Assembly: GCF_020382885.2 (NCBI RefSeq)
Contig: NC_058506.1
Coordinates: 9,526,318 to 9,590,317 of the forward strand
Reading direction: 5' to 3'
Origin: Scatophagus argus
Lineage: Eukaryota > Chordata > Actinopteri > Scatophagidae
DNA length: 64,000 nucleotides
In this document: piece by piece, positions 37,701 through 51,100 of the stretch
Position numbering within the stretch: the first letter of the stretch is position 1
Layout of the letters: the number at the start of each line of letters is the position of its first letter
Position numbers and translations under genes: made by a program
Notes under the pieces: generated by a model
What the model saw: only the letters and a program-made list of their open reading frames with translations
Database searches by the model: none
What the model was told of the DNA's origin: nothing

Positions 37701-40700
37701 AGTCCATTTTATGACCCTGGTAGGTTCTTTTAACGTCTTGGCAACGTTGTCACAGTTACAAAGATGTTTCTACATTTACTCCAGCAAAGCTTGTGTTGTT
37801 TTTTCATTGACTGCCGTATGCTTTCTCCAATAAAAACTGTGCAGCGTCAAAGCTTTTTGACCAAATAAAGACCTGTCCCTGACAAAACCTGAGGGAAAGA
37901 GAAAGAACTCAAAGTGAACAGTGTTTGTGGCTCACTTTGTTCAATCTGCACAATGAAAATTTCCACAGCATTAATAATATCAACACGACATAATCTACTC
38001 TGGGTTTATTTTCAACAGAAATACTGCTAAATGTTTAATGGATGTATTCATTTTCTGTTCAGCTGCTATTGAAAGTCAACATTTCTTGGGGAGGTTTTGC
38101 AGTAAAAGCTTTTGTGAGAAGTTTAGGAATTACTGTACAACATCAGAAAACAGACAGATTTTCCTTCCTGCAGCGGTTTCTAGCCTGGGGGTCCTGACAT
38201 GAACAGGAGAGGAGCCAAAAATAATTATTGCACAGGAACTGAGAGCATTGCACTAACCTTTCAGCTAAAAGAAACTGTTTTGCACACAACCAAAAGTCTC
38301 GCGTCTCTAACACTGTTTGTTTTCTCCTCCATCAAATACAAATGGATGCTGTTGTCACTCAGCACACTCAAATAAGCACACACCTTAAGTCCACATCTCT
38401 GCTGAAGCTGAAAGAGGCCTGTACCACTATTGGCTTGATACTGATACCACTGTAGATTATGTAAAATGCCAGCCAGAAGCTCTTTCTTTATAATGCCAGT
38501 TTTACCAACAAAGGAAACAGGGCTGTTCTTTCCCATTGCAAACAAGGAAGAGATTCTTGCTTTCTGCAGTGCCTGGTGCCTGTACATGCAGCAGCCTAAT
38601 CTCTAATGAACAGTCTAAAACATCTCCACTGAGGAACCTCTTATCAAAGCTTTGCATTCAGAGCACTGACACTAAATGCTGGAGCTTGGAAAGTGGTTAT
38701 TACTCCTCTTAAATGCTCTGAAATGTAGTAAATATTAAGCTCCAACCAAAGGAATGTCCTCAGTGACCCTATCCTCACAAAGACAAGCCACACAAACAGG
38801 CTCGCACTGAAGTCAGGGCTTTATCTCTCCGCAGATCTTCAAAATACTCCCTGCAGCTGACCATTTTCTGTCCTTTCTTATCAGTTTTTGTTTGAGTTAT
38901 TTTTTTCAAAGAGCTATTATAAACCAGACATTCTGATTGGGCCCAAAAAATGTTCACCTTTGTACATTAATTTTGTAATACACAAAGCAGATGAAAATGA
39001 GGAAAAGTAGGGCAGATTTTCTAATGTGTGTTACCCTTTCTGTCCCAGTTATCCTCATACATGTTTCCCCTCAGGCAAAGTCAAAGGTGAGTGTTACAGT
39101 GACAGGGGACCAAACTTTGTTAGGCTTGGAGTGGAGCCACAGTGCTGCAATCACACTGTGTTATCCGAGTCATCTGTGGCTGTAGTTCTGTATCAGCAGT
39201 GCTGTTGGAAAGTGTTACTGCGAAGTTTCCATATGACCAGTGTATGAATGTTTGCATCAAACAGACGTATCCCGGACTGAGACATTAATTCTCAGGGCAC
39301 AGTGATGTGCAGACATCTGGTGTGCTGCTGTGCTTCTGTATCCTGTCTTTGTGATTAGCTGCCGGCAGCTTCATATTTAGCGAGCGCGGTATCAATATTC
39401 TCGGCTTTGGTCAAAGATCCTCTATATCCAACGACGACCGATTACAAGGATTGCCCCATCCCCAAAGTCAAAACAGTACAACCCAGATACAGTCAAAAAT
39501 CTAATATTTGCACACTGTTTTGTTGCCCGTTTTTATCTGCTGGCTTCTTACTATGTTTGCTCCTGCTCCAGATCTGCAGATTTCCACATCTCCAGATCTC
39601 ATGAGAGCATGTTGTTAAGACAGAGACAAAAGTTAATTTTCATCTGATTTGTCTCTCTGAAAAATGCCATTTTAGCATCAGAATGTTGACACGATATGTG
39701 GTTTGTGAAAAAATGGTTCACTATTTACTTTTGTGAGAGCGGGGCGAAAGAATCTGCCATAATCCCATTGGAATGAATAGACGTGGTCTCCTAAAGGGGC
39801 GGGCAGTGGCGAAACCCATGTGACACAGATACAGGAAATGACTTTTGGTGAGCCATCTCATTTCTCTGTTTTTGCTCACTTGAGCAGGGCAGCAGAGAAC
39901 TACACAATGTTGTGTTCAGTGTTTGCTGGCAAGCAAAGCCAGAACCACACAATAAACCTGAATGTGTCAAAAAGGTGGTATGCAGTTAACTCAGCCGCAC
40001 TCAGCTGAATCACTAGAATAGTTTTCTGTGAGCACAGGTCAGCTGTGCATCTGTCATCAGTATTGTTTACAGACAGATCCCGTTCCTGCTGCAGTCAGCA
40101 GACCTCCTCAGAGATGCACATTAATAAGGCTGCTCATTGGGGATCACATTCAGAATCCCATGGCCTGTGTACAAAGCACTCCTTTGTGAGTGTATATCTT
40201 TAAAACGGTCTGTGGTGTGCAGTTCATCTGACTCAGCAGTAGCTGCAAAAGCAAAAATCTGCTGTTGATCAGACAGAAGACACCACATAGAAAATTTGTT
40301 ACTGGGTCCTCACCCTAATTACTTACAGAGCGCTCAGGCCTTCACCAGTTTAGAATGATTTCACTAATTAGGGGTAAGCCTTGGTATGGAAACTAAAAAG
40401 GGAGCAAAGCATGTGGAGCTGTGTTTAAAAAAAAAAAAAGAACAGTAAATGCAATGATGCTGGAGAGACTATCACAAATAACTGGGCAAAGCTACCCACT
40501 ATGTATTATGGGAAGTCATCAAGCTCCAAGCATCCTTTTGGGGGAAAGAATCAATCATACTTTAACATAAAAACTACTGTACAAGCTCTTCTACGTTATT
40601 TGATGTCAATAAATATTAGTTATAAATGAACTATCACCATAATCCATGTTTAGTTCCAACTATGTTTGTGATAATTACAGATAAGTACAAATTTTGAAAG

Positions 40701-43276
40701 GAGGAAGATGCAGGTTGTGTCATTTAAATTATGATAAGTAAAAAAACTAGCAACAAACATGTATATAGCCAACACTTACCCAATGACATTTGAGGCACAT
40801 AAGAAAAATAAATATTCACAGTGAGTGTGTTAAATAACGAAATGATGCTGTTGACAGTGACTGCTGATGGGTACTTGCTTGAATTAGCCTGAGTGTGAGG
40901 CTACAGCACATACAGTCATATGGTACAGCATGTTGGGCATGTTTCAGATACCAGTGTGGAGTCTACAACTAGAGATCTGCATGGTGACCTCTTGTTGTGT
41001 GTGAATTTTCATGCTAGCCGTTAAGCCACCAAGGCTGGGCAACAGGAAGAGGAGCTGAAACCCCACATTTTGAAGAGTTGGGGAGCTGCCGAGATGACAT
41101 GGCCCCTTTCAGCTGACTCTGGAGCAGGAAACCACCTGCATGTCAGGCTGTTTCTCAGTCAGTATACAGACTTAAGTTGTTGCACTTTTAGCTTGCTGAG
41201 TTTAATCGGTCACTTACATGGGTGGCTAAGCTGAGATTCAAGGAAATGAATGAAGATGGATCAGGTTAATCTTTTTGTTGTATCTTGTTCTATGGCAGGC
41301 AGAGTGGGCATATATTTAATTAACATAGTGTCTTTGGGTCATTTAAAAATGTATTTAATTCTGGCAGTTTTCTCTTGGTTTTGTGTTGTTCTGCTATCTT
41401 ATCTGAGAATGCCGCAACATCAAAATAAAAGGTGAGTGGACAGAGAAACACAAGCAGTTAAAGCATCAAGTGGGTTGTAAACAAAGCACCAGTTCAACCA
41501 GACTATCTAAATAACTTTATTTGAAGATAAAACCAAAATGAAGAAAGTATGTTACTATTATTACTGTTAAAAATGATGAGCAAAGTACCTGTAATGCCCA
41601 AATTGAAATGAATTAGTATTATTTCCAACTTCCAAAGCCTGGGACTCAACATATGAATTCCAGCGATGTGACAATCTGTCTGTCCGTCATCCCTCCCTCC
41701 TCTTTCTGCACTGGAGAATTCATGTTGCAGATTCTCTGTTTTTGTGTCACTCTAATGGAAATGTGTATTATATAAACTGCACACTCTGACTTTTGCACTC
41801 AGACATCATTAATCCTTTGTATTATGTTCATAAAACATGGACCTCCCTTTGTTTTGGAAGATTTATTTTTCAGAATCCAAAAATTTACTTGTGAAAAGCT
41901 GGTGAAGCCAAACATTCTTTCTGATAAGGAGTCTGGCTCAATTAATGCCTTCAAACCTGCAACTAGATATGACTATACACCCAGGCAAGAAGCAACCAGG
42001 GGAACAAATAAATATTTCCATTGGCTCTACTCCAGGTTCTCCTCTATCCGCTCTTATGTAGGTCAGACAATTCAGCCTTTTTTGACACATCGCTTCCTTC
42101 CCAAAAAGTTAAAATACTGTCTGACACAGGACCTCCCATGCTAGACTCTGACCTTTTTTCCTCTGAGTCCACAGACACACATAAGTCATCACGTTCAGAA
42201 TTGCACAATTCAAAATTTCCACCTTCTCACACACAGCTGCATTCTTGGACTGTCACAGACACAGACAAGGCAGAATGAGTCCACGTCAACCAGCGGAAAA
42301 TAGCTGTAGTTGCATGGCTGAGATGTTGACTGTGAAACAAATGCATGGCAAAGTAGAGTTTATAGGCTACAGTGAACTGCTATAAAGCATTCTTTTACTG
42401 TAGCTGCAGATGTGACAGCTGGTAATTAATTTTGATATTTTACACAAAGGAGGCAGAGAATGTCTGCTTATGTATTGGCACATGTTTTGCAGTCCACAGT
42501 TTGTCTTCTGCTTGTCTTGTTTTTGTTTAATGTTTGATGCTGACTGATTCTACATGCATGAGTTTTCTCAGCATGGGTTCTGTCATTTTTCTCCCTCTGG
42601 CAGTGGTAAACATTTTTGGGAAAAAACATGCTCAAAGTTTCTAGGGTACAAATGTGACTTTGTTAGAAGGTTCAGACATCTCTGAGCAGTCAGATGAAAA
42701 TTGCTATTATCAAGAAGTTTATTAATGCTGCTGGACTTGCTTTAGGTTTTGGAGATGTTTTTCCTCTCATTCAAAAGGCCTCTGGTGCATATTTTGATTA
42801 CAATCATTACAGAGAAACGTGGTGCAGTAGTAAATTTTTGGCTGGAATGGTTGGTTAAGGACTACATTCTATTAAATAAAAAAGTTAATGAAGAGGGGAA
42901 AAATGGTTCTCTGGACTGATGAGCTCGCCAAGTCACTTAGCAAGCCAGTGAGCTCAGTAGCTTAGCTTTGGAGCTAAAGGGACAACTGGATCATGATTCT
43001 TTGTAAACCATGGCTCTTTACTTGGAACACTTTTTATTCCAACACAAGAGGTTAAGTAAAAGTGAATGATGTAACACAGCTAATAAGATAGGCCTGCAAT
43101 GACTCATCGCTTCCTCAAATGTCACAACTGTTAGGTTGGCTTCTTGTTAAAGAAGAGAATTCACAAGTAAAAATCTTGTTGTTTCAAATACTGCTGTGAC
43201 CAGGCCTTCATATTGACCTTAATCATTGCAGATCAGAGAATAAACACAATATTACTTATACTTGTTTCTAAATGGC

Positions 43277-43282
43277 TTTATT
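43277..43282 (-). terminator. Possible distal poly(A) signal of adamts15
   Basis: Minus-strand AATAAA lies about 1.85 kb after the adamts15 stop. Use of this site would put the TTAGGG-containing repeat and TG arrays at 43.9-44.25 kb inside the 3' UTR. Only transcript data can choose between this and the proximal signal. Confidence 0.3.
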
Positions 43283-43909
43283 TTTGGAATAAATATACCA
43301 GAGTCAAAGACAATTACAAATGACTGTGTAAAAAAAAAAGAGATTAAAAAAGTATTTACATTATTTTTTGCAGAGAGCTGAATTAAGGTATACATAGTAT
43401 ACAATACAGCCCATGTATCAAATGTCATAGGGTTCTTTTGCTGTACAAAGTGCAAAAGCTGATTAAAACAAAAAATAAAAATGATAATCCAACAAACACA
43501 GGATCCATGCTGCAGTTGGACAATGTGGCCCCTTTAAGAAACAAAACAAGAATATAATGGATTACAGAATTTCATGGAGTGTGTAGAAAGAACAGCTTGG
43601 CTCAGACTGCGGGGCCATGAACAAGGAGATCCTGGAAAACACACATTTTGTACAGCATAACAGAGGGCTTGCCAGATTTTTTTCCCCTCTCTGCTTTGTT
43701 GTTTCATTGATAATAAACTATCTGTGGTAACTGTGCCAGACAGGCATGACTTAACATGGATGAACACTATGAACTGAGAAGTTTTAGTCAAATGATAAAA
43801 AAAATTAAATAAGCAATCAAACATGCTGCAAACAGGATACAGGAATTTAACAGAGCATGTGTGTGAATATATGTGTGTATGTGTGTGCGCGTGGTGTGCG
43901 TGTATGTGT

Positions 43910-43913
<4 letters not shown>

Positions 43914-43940
<27 letters not shown>

Positions 43941-44254
43941 CGCATTCCTGTAGTTGTGATAACAAAATATGTTTACACAGTCACATTGTGAGGACCCGCC
44001 TTACTTATGGGGACAAAATGCAAGTCCCCACAACATAAATCATTAAATATTAAGGTGAAGACTTGCTTTAAGGTGTGGTTGAGATTCGGGTTAGATTAAG
44101 GTAAGGGTTAGGGTTAGGCAAGTTATGTTTATTGTTATGGTTAGGTGGTGGTTAAGCGTCCAGGAAAGGAATGAAAGTCTATGTAATGTCCCCAAAAGTG
44201 ATGGAAACAAGACTCTCTCTCTCTGTCTATGTCTATGTGTGTGTGTGTGTGTGT
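43914..44254. repeat. TG-flanked GGGGAC/TTAGGG-type fish repeat
   Basis: A (TG)n array (43914-43941) is followed by GTGAGGACCCGCC, GGGGACAAAATGCAAGTCCCC (a 5-bp inverted pair), several GGTTAG units around 44090-44150, TGTCCCCAAAAGTGATGG, a CT tract, and a second TG array (44236-44254). This composite is familiar from fish genomes. It lies downstream of adamts15 on its transcribed side. Confidence 0.6.
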
Positions 44255-45076
44255 CTGCATGTGCATGTGTGATATCAGCCTGAGTCCATATCTCAGATGA
44301 GCAGTGCAAAGTTGGGTGAAGTGATGAAATCACTGAGCTGGCGGCCATAGCAGCTGACAGGAACCAAAACCACTGGCCCTGCATTGTTTAGTCGGATCTG
44401 TCATGACAGCCACCAGAGTGACTTCAGATGCTAGTTTAAACTGTTTCCAAGACTGGTGCTGAGTGAGGTCTGCAGAAAATCAGTATCGTCAGCACAGGTG
44501 ATTTCTTTCTAGTATCACAGGAAGAAATGGTGGCTGCGAAGCTGGCTGCGTCGTTATTGTCTGTTTTGGGGAAAGTTTTAGCAGATGTGAGTGAGAAGTG
44601 AAAATTTGAGTTAAAAATTCTATTGCATTAATTGTCAGATGGATTGTCCTTCTCTATGTGCACACAGGCAGTACATTTTAGTTCAGAATGTAAAAAAATA
44701 TATATGCCCCACAACCCATTCTTTGGACAACCAGAAGGCTTTTCTGATCTATTTGTTAGGCTTACACTTTGAAAAATGCACAGCTGAAATATTATGACAT
44801 GAAATGGGTTCCAGGCTCATAAGGTAAACTAGATTAATTGCGGCAAGAGGGCATTCTGACAGACATTTGACTTAATTTTATTTGACTATTGTATTATTTT
44901 GGACCTGAATAATGTCCTTGGAAGTCAGAGTGATGGCAGTGAAAAATATCTTCCAGCATTCATCCTGTGAGTTTCACTCTCATCCCAATATTCTTGTTGT
45001 TCTTCCAAGCAAGTGTCCAATGATACAGGTGTAAAAATCTGCACCTGACAGACACACTGTGTGCGATACTTGCAAA

Positions 45077-45082
45077 TTTATT
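45077..45082 (-). terminator. Proximal poly(A) signal AATAAA of adamts15
   Basis: AATAAA on the minus strand lies 53 bases beyond the TAG stop. If used, it gives a very short 3' UTR. Further AATAAA copies occur on this strand near 44876-44882 and 43277-43282, so the real end is uncertain. Confidence 0.4.
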
Positions 45083-45134
45083 CAGTTCGGTCCATCTAAA
45101 ACATAACAGATTTGTGATATATAGGTTTTGGACA

Positions 45135-48100
45135 CTAGCAATGCCTTGGGTTACAGAAGTCCAGCTCCTGTGGCTTCCTTAAGCCAAGGCAGTGGTCCCT
45201 TGGGAGCAGATGCCCAGTTTCGGTTTTGCAGTGCACTGGTCTTCTCTTGAAACCCTTCCCACAGGTTCGGGAGCAAGGCGACCACTGCCCGATATGCCAC
45301 TCAGGACATGGATCTCCACAAACCCTGGTGGCTGGGGGTCTTTGTGAAGGATCACAGTCCATCCCTGGCTTTCCATCTGCTCTCAGACACTGCACCATCC
45401 TCCTCTGGATGCCGCTTCCGCAGGTAACTGAGCACTTGTCCCAAACTGCAGATATCCACTTCCCATGAGCAGGATCCTCCTTGTTATAAGACTTCTTCAG
45501 GGTGTCACCTCCCTTCTCCTTCACGCTGTCCTCAGCCAGGACACTATTATGGGAGTTTGCACGGCTGTCCTTTTTGAGAGCCTTGTCTTCCTTGGTCTGA
45601 CGGGCGAGGTAGAAGGAGTAGCGGATGCGAGGAGGTGTCATCTGGCCAGCACACAGCACCTCCACAGTCAAAGCTTCTCCTAAGGGCTTCACAGACTGCA
45701 GGGTCTCCGAGAGGCCAGTTGTGCCACTGTATCGCAGCAAGCTGTTCTTCACAATGATGTCCCTCTCCCCAGCTGACACTATGTAGTTCCCATTGAGCAG
45801 GTAATGGCCCTCGCTGTTCTTCACTGCCAAGTAGTTGTCATCACTCATCATTCCTTTGTAGCCTCGCTGACGGATGTCTATGTTGGCTGCGCCCTCTGGT
45901 AACATGACCACAAAGTTGTAGCCGTGCCTGAATGCCAAAACATATTACAGTCAGTGAGAGTTGGAGTGAAGTTAATAATGCTTTCATGTTGAAGATTAGG
46001 GGGGAAAGTATGACGTAAAGAATATTCTCTAAAGACTATCTCATGATGATGTGGGTTTTACTCACGCAGGCTTTGTGAAGAGTCCCGACACCTTCTTGCA
46101 GCCTTTGCTATCACCTCCGCAGATACCACACTTATCAAACTTCTTGGTTGAGCCAATTTTTCCATCACAGCCAGCCTTAATGCACTTCCCTTGGACACAC
46201 ACTCCTGTGGAGTCTGGGGAGCATGGTGTCCCATCCACAACCTAGGGTAAGGTTAGGTTTAAGGTTAGCCCTGTGAGTATACCTTGCTTTATAATTTTCC
46301 TCACTGCTGGTCTGTATTCAAATATGTGCCCAAAACAAAGATGTATCATGACTTAAAGCTGACACAAAATAAACCAAATTCCAGTTCATTCTTAAAACTA
46401 AACTGTGCTGGGAAAATACAGCTCGTTTTTGGTTCAAAGTTGTGACTCTGCAGTTAAAACATCCAGCTGTTAGGTGATTCAGAACTATGTGTCCTCTGAG
46501 TGCTCTTATCTACTCTTCCTAAGCCAGAATGATGGAGTGAAGTGTGAACTCCGTCTCACTGCTGCTAAAGCTCACTCCACACCCTGCTATCTGAAAGAGC
46601 TAAACTGTACTCCTCCTCTCCTTCATTCCTTCCTTCACTCTTTGTGCTTGGACCAGAGGCAGCTGGCTGACACATATTCACTTCCACCCACATGGAGCCC
46701 TTTATCCTGGCCTCATATCGAACATTTGATTTATTCAGACTTTTGTGTAATCTTCAATCAAATAATCTTTTCTTTTGTCCAGGCAAACCAGAGAATATAC
46801 ATGAGGATTTGCTGTTTACCTTGGGCGCCAGGACATAGAAGTAGCCAGTGCCGTTAGCCCTGCAGATGAGTTTACACCTGTCATCTGCAGACACTCCAGA
46901 GTACTTGGGTACCCACACCACAGAGGGGCTGATACGGTTGCTGTTGAAATTGAGGCCACTGGTCTCACACTGCTCCTCACGGTACGTCTTACCTACACAG
47001 AGGGGAGGGAGGTTACAGAGGGTGAGAGGTGGGAATGCTCTGGGGGGAAAGATGTCATTGTATATAGTTATGTGTTTTGAAGGACTCGTACCTGTGTCAG
47101 GGCAACGGTTCAGGTTACAGGAGCGGTATTTGACCCGAACCCCTTGGCAGTATTTGCCTCCATTTGAAGGCACTGGGTTGTTACACTCCCTTTTAGACAG
47201 CTGGACGCCACCTCCACATGTGCGTGAGCAGGAACCGAACTGGCCCCACTTACCCCAGCGGCCGTCCACCTGGAAATATACGAACAGTGGCATATTTCAA
47301 AAAGTACGACAACAAAGACCTTCTTAGTCACACCACAGTTAAGGTGTATGTTAACATCAAAAACTTGTGAACCTTACCTTCACATTTTGGGACTGCATGC
47401 CTGAGCAGATTCCCCGGTCACAGACCTGTTCATCCCCACAATGGGTGCCATCTGCCCAAGGAAAGTGTCGAGTCATGCACACCAAGTGGCCATTGGATTT
47501 TCCTGTGCACCAAAGACGGCCGCATGGTGGTTGCATGAAGGGACAGGGCTTAGAGCCTTCTCCAAACGCAAGCTCACACTGACGATCAAGGTTGTAGGAT
47601 GCTCCCGGCAGCACATCGGGGAGGACCAGTGGCTTCTGAGGCTGGTCAAGCAAACATTCACCTGAAGGAGGGAGACTCAGTAAGTCACACTGAAGCGAAA
47701 CCAACTGTCATCTGCGCTTTTATGGCTTTTCTTTACCTGTTACATGTGATCACTTATTTCACTTATTTCTTATTATTAGAGATGGATATTCCAACATTTC
47801 AACAGTAAATTATACTGGACTAAAAATTGGCGAAAAACAGTGCATTCTATATATATGCATCAACATTTCCAACATGCTTTTCATTAAATGCACTTGCGTG
47901 TGGGTTGGGGGCAGTAAGCAGCCATTACCCTTATGATTTGGGCTCTTTGAAGTCAAAGTACATCTTGAAGTTGGATGCATGCAGTGTATGCTACATACCA
48001 CACACAGACACATCCCCACAAACATGCATGAGTGCTCCACACACAGTCCCACCCACCACTATCCTCTCCTCAAACTCTCCCTAAAACTTCACAAGCTCGT

Positions 48101-51100
48101 CCTCTCGTCTTTGATCCCACCCTTGTTGGATGGCTTGCAGGGATAAGGTTATGCTAAAATAATTTGATCTTGAAACCTTTAAATTAAGCTCTACACCCTT
48201 TACCAAAGTGACACAAAGCTAGCAAGCAGGGCAAAGGTCAAAGGCATGGACTCCATTTACAATAAATGGCACCCAGAAACCTTTCCAGGAACAGGCTAAT
48301 AATAGGATGAGTTTGACAAGCAGGTGCTTGGAAAAATGAAAGATCAATGTCACTGCATGAAAAGGTTTCCAGGAGGAGGATTTTATTGTTCAACACACAT
48401 AGCTTTTCACCTTCATGAGGAATTTCTACATCCACATTTTACACATTGGGTTTACTTACTTATATTATTTACTTACTTATAACTGCTTATTATGCCATTC
48501 GTGTTGCGGTGAATTCACAACAGATTTGTTTCCTCCCATTCCGCCGCAAATTTGGCAGAAGAAACACACTGATTAACTGATAGCACAATAGTATATAAAC
48601 AAGCCACTCTACACTGAATAAGCTGAACCTCACCTCTTTCTTCCTACGCTCTCTCCAAAGAGCAACCATTAAAACCACGAGCTGGTGTTGTATGTATGTA
48701 CAGAAATGATTTTTGGTGCAGAACTGCATGAAAACTGCCTCAAACATGTGGCAACGTGTGTTTTTTTTCTCCCCACTGCTTTTTGAAGTCTAGATTTATG
48801 ACAGATGGCCAAGAGAAGCCAAGTTATAACATTGTTAGAGAGAAATCATTCCCTGTCAAGTCAAAAATGTTCTTCTGTGTTTCGCTCTGGACCAGTTTGT
48901 ACTCTTTTATTCTCTGACCATATCTAAAATGGACACAGAAAGAAGCAAAAACATTCATCTATTTGGAGAAAACCTGCATGGGAAACATTGGGCAGATACA
49001 CCTCTCTGTCCAAACCGCCGTGGCGACTCTCCCCAGAACAAGCCCTCTAATTTGGGACAGATGTGGGGGCAGTTTTAAAACAAATGTTTAGCATTGCTCC
49101 AAGGCCAAGTTCTGTGGTCTGGCCTGCTTGGCAGACAATCTGTATTCAACCAAATACATTTCTTTTTGGCTTTTGTTAGTCCTTTCAGTGTGCAGGGTAC
49201 TATACTGTAAGAAGTTAGGCAGATGTCAAGTTTGAATCACAGATGGACACTGGAATTCGATCATGCTCTCACTTGCATTCAACACAAACAGTTATAGTCA
49301 AACTGCACATCTAGAGGCTGTTAACCTTGAAAAATTAGTAAGAGCTAGAAAATGTCCTCCTTTTCAACAGCTGTGTTGAGATCACACTTTGATCCACTGA
49401 CAAACAGAACCGTGAAGGGTCTGATTATTCGAATAATACAATGAATAGGCCAATGCCACTGTTGCCAACCCTGTTGGCAACCTTAAGGTCCCTTGAAAGA
49501 GTATTAAACTGATTTTAATTTGTTCTCCCATAACACTGTCAGACTTGGAAAGTTTAAAAGAAAAAGTAACAGAATCTTCCTTGTCGAAGAGTGACATCTG
49601 CATTACCCACAATGCAGAGATTCATGTGTCGTATTCTAGTAAGAGTAGTTATGCTAGTATGCCAGTTCTTCTCATGGAGAGATGAGGAGCACCCCAAAGC
49701 CTTTTTCATATAAAAATGCTGACTTGGGTGACATCACTTGAGGCAGCTGACATCATTTAAATCTGTTCTGATGGCACAAAAGTCTTTACAAAATCAAATA
49801 GAAAGTTGGTTGAGCTTCCCTTTAGTAACTGTCTGTGTCTTGCATTGGCTTCTGCACCTCTTCAAGCACATTACCAGAATGCTGCAGTCAAAGACATGGA
49901 TCAGTGATTGTAGAAACTCACCGTGGCCACTGTCCAGGAATTCAGTGATAATGGCAGCACTGCAGGGGGACCAGGGGCTGGTGCGGTTAATCTGAATGAG
50001 GGTGGGAGACATCATATGGTTGTCCTGCAGTTTCCCAAATACGTCCTCGCAAGCCTTCACGTTGTCGTGTGGCATGTTGAACACATGTCCTGCCAAACAA
50101 GATGTCAGATGTCAGGAATGTGTGGATACTTTTATCTGCGACTGTGTTTATGTACTCAAACTATAGGGAACACAACTGGTCTAATGTGTATGATGGATGG
50201 TGGGCTTACCAAGCTCATGAGCTGTAGTGAAGGCTGAAGGTAGGCCGTCGTCTTCAATCACAGAGCAGCTCCTCTTGGGGTCACACATGGTGCCAACATC
50301 CGCCATACCAAGAGTGTCACAGGTAGAGGCTCCACACAAGTCCTGAACACCAAACAACATTTCACATTAGTACGTCTGAGTACCCACATCTGAGTGGCTC
50401 AGTGCCAAAGAAAAAGCCAGCAGAACATGACAATACAATTCTTGTAACCTTGGCCTTTATTTCTAACTATGAACATGGCAACATTGCTTAAACAAAATCT
50501 GACAGGGCAAGAAAATTTGATCTTTTAATGTGATCGAACAACAGTTAAGCTGAATTATTTAAATCAGGGCTCTTGAAAAATCCATATTACATGGTCACAG
50601 CACATACAGCCTGTGTGCACAATCATGTCCAGTGGAAGGTCTGGTTTATCGTTTTGTGGTTGGACTTTGTTTTCTCTTCAGAACATGTTATAATAAGCTT
50701 TCAGTTCATTTGAAGCCTGTCTGGTGTGCAACTGTCTCACTTCTTTTCAGTGATGTCACTTTGTTCCCTGGCTGAGTAAAGTGTTATAAATAACAATAAT
50801 ATTGGTCAAAACTATGAATCCAAGTTAGAACATGCTGGAATAATCCTTTAACGTATTTTGTTGTCATTACTGTTTTAGAGATTGGAAAAGGATTCAGTAG
50901 TATTAAGCAAGGCCTTCCACCACCCAGTTTGTTTTTAGTTTAGTTTTTGTGGGCAACAGTGTTTAGAGCACACCTTCTTCTATGAGGTAATGTAACTGTC
51001 CTCAATCACAACGTTTCCATGCCACAGCAGAGTTTCCAGATGACCTATTTTTACACCACAAGGTTTTAAAACTTAATCTACGCAAGTATACATTTGGGCA

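Larger units (their letters stand above)
29653..43276. other. Gene-poor stretch with dispersed repeats
   Basis: It contains the three listed repeats between 31.8 and 34.7 kb, A- and T-runs (for example 31445-31461 and around 35340-35765), and no supported coding region. Open frames up to about 108 codons look random in composition. Confidence 0.6.

Noticed and set aside
43534..43965. 143-codon minus-strand ORF
   Set aside because: Its N-terminus is the CA/TG microsatellite (His-Thr repeats) and the rest lacks coding character.
44090..44150. Interstitial telomere repeat
   Set aside because: Only two or three TTAGGG-like units are present and they belong to a known type of dispersed fish repeat.
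46848..47327. 159-codon plus-strand ORF
   Set aside because: It is antisense to adamts15 exons 5 and 6.
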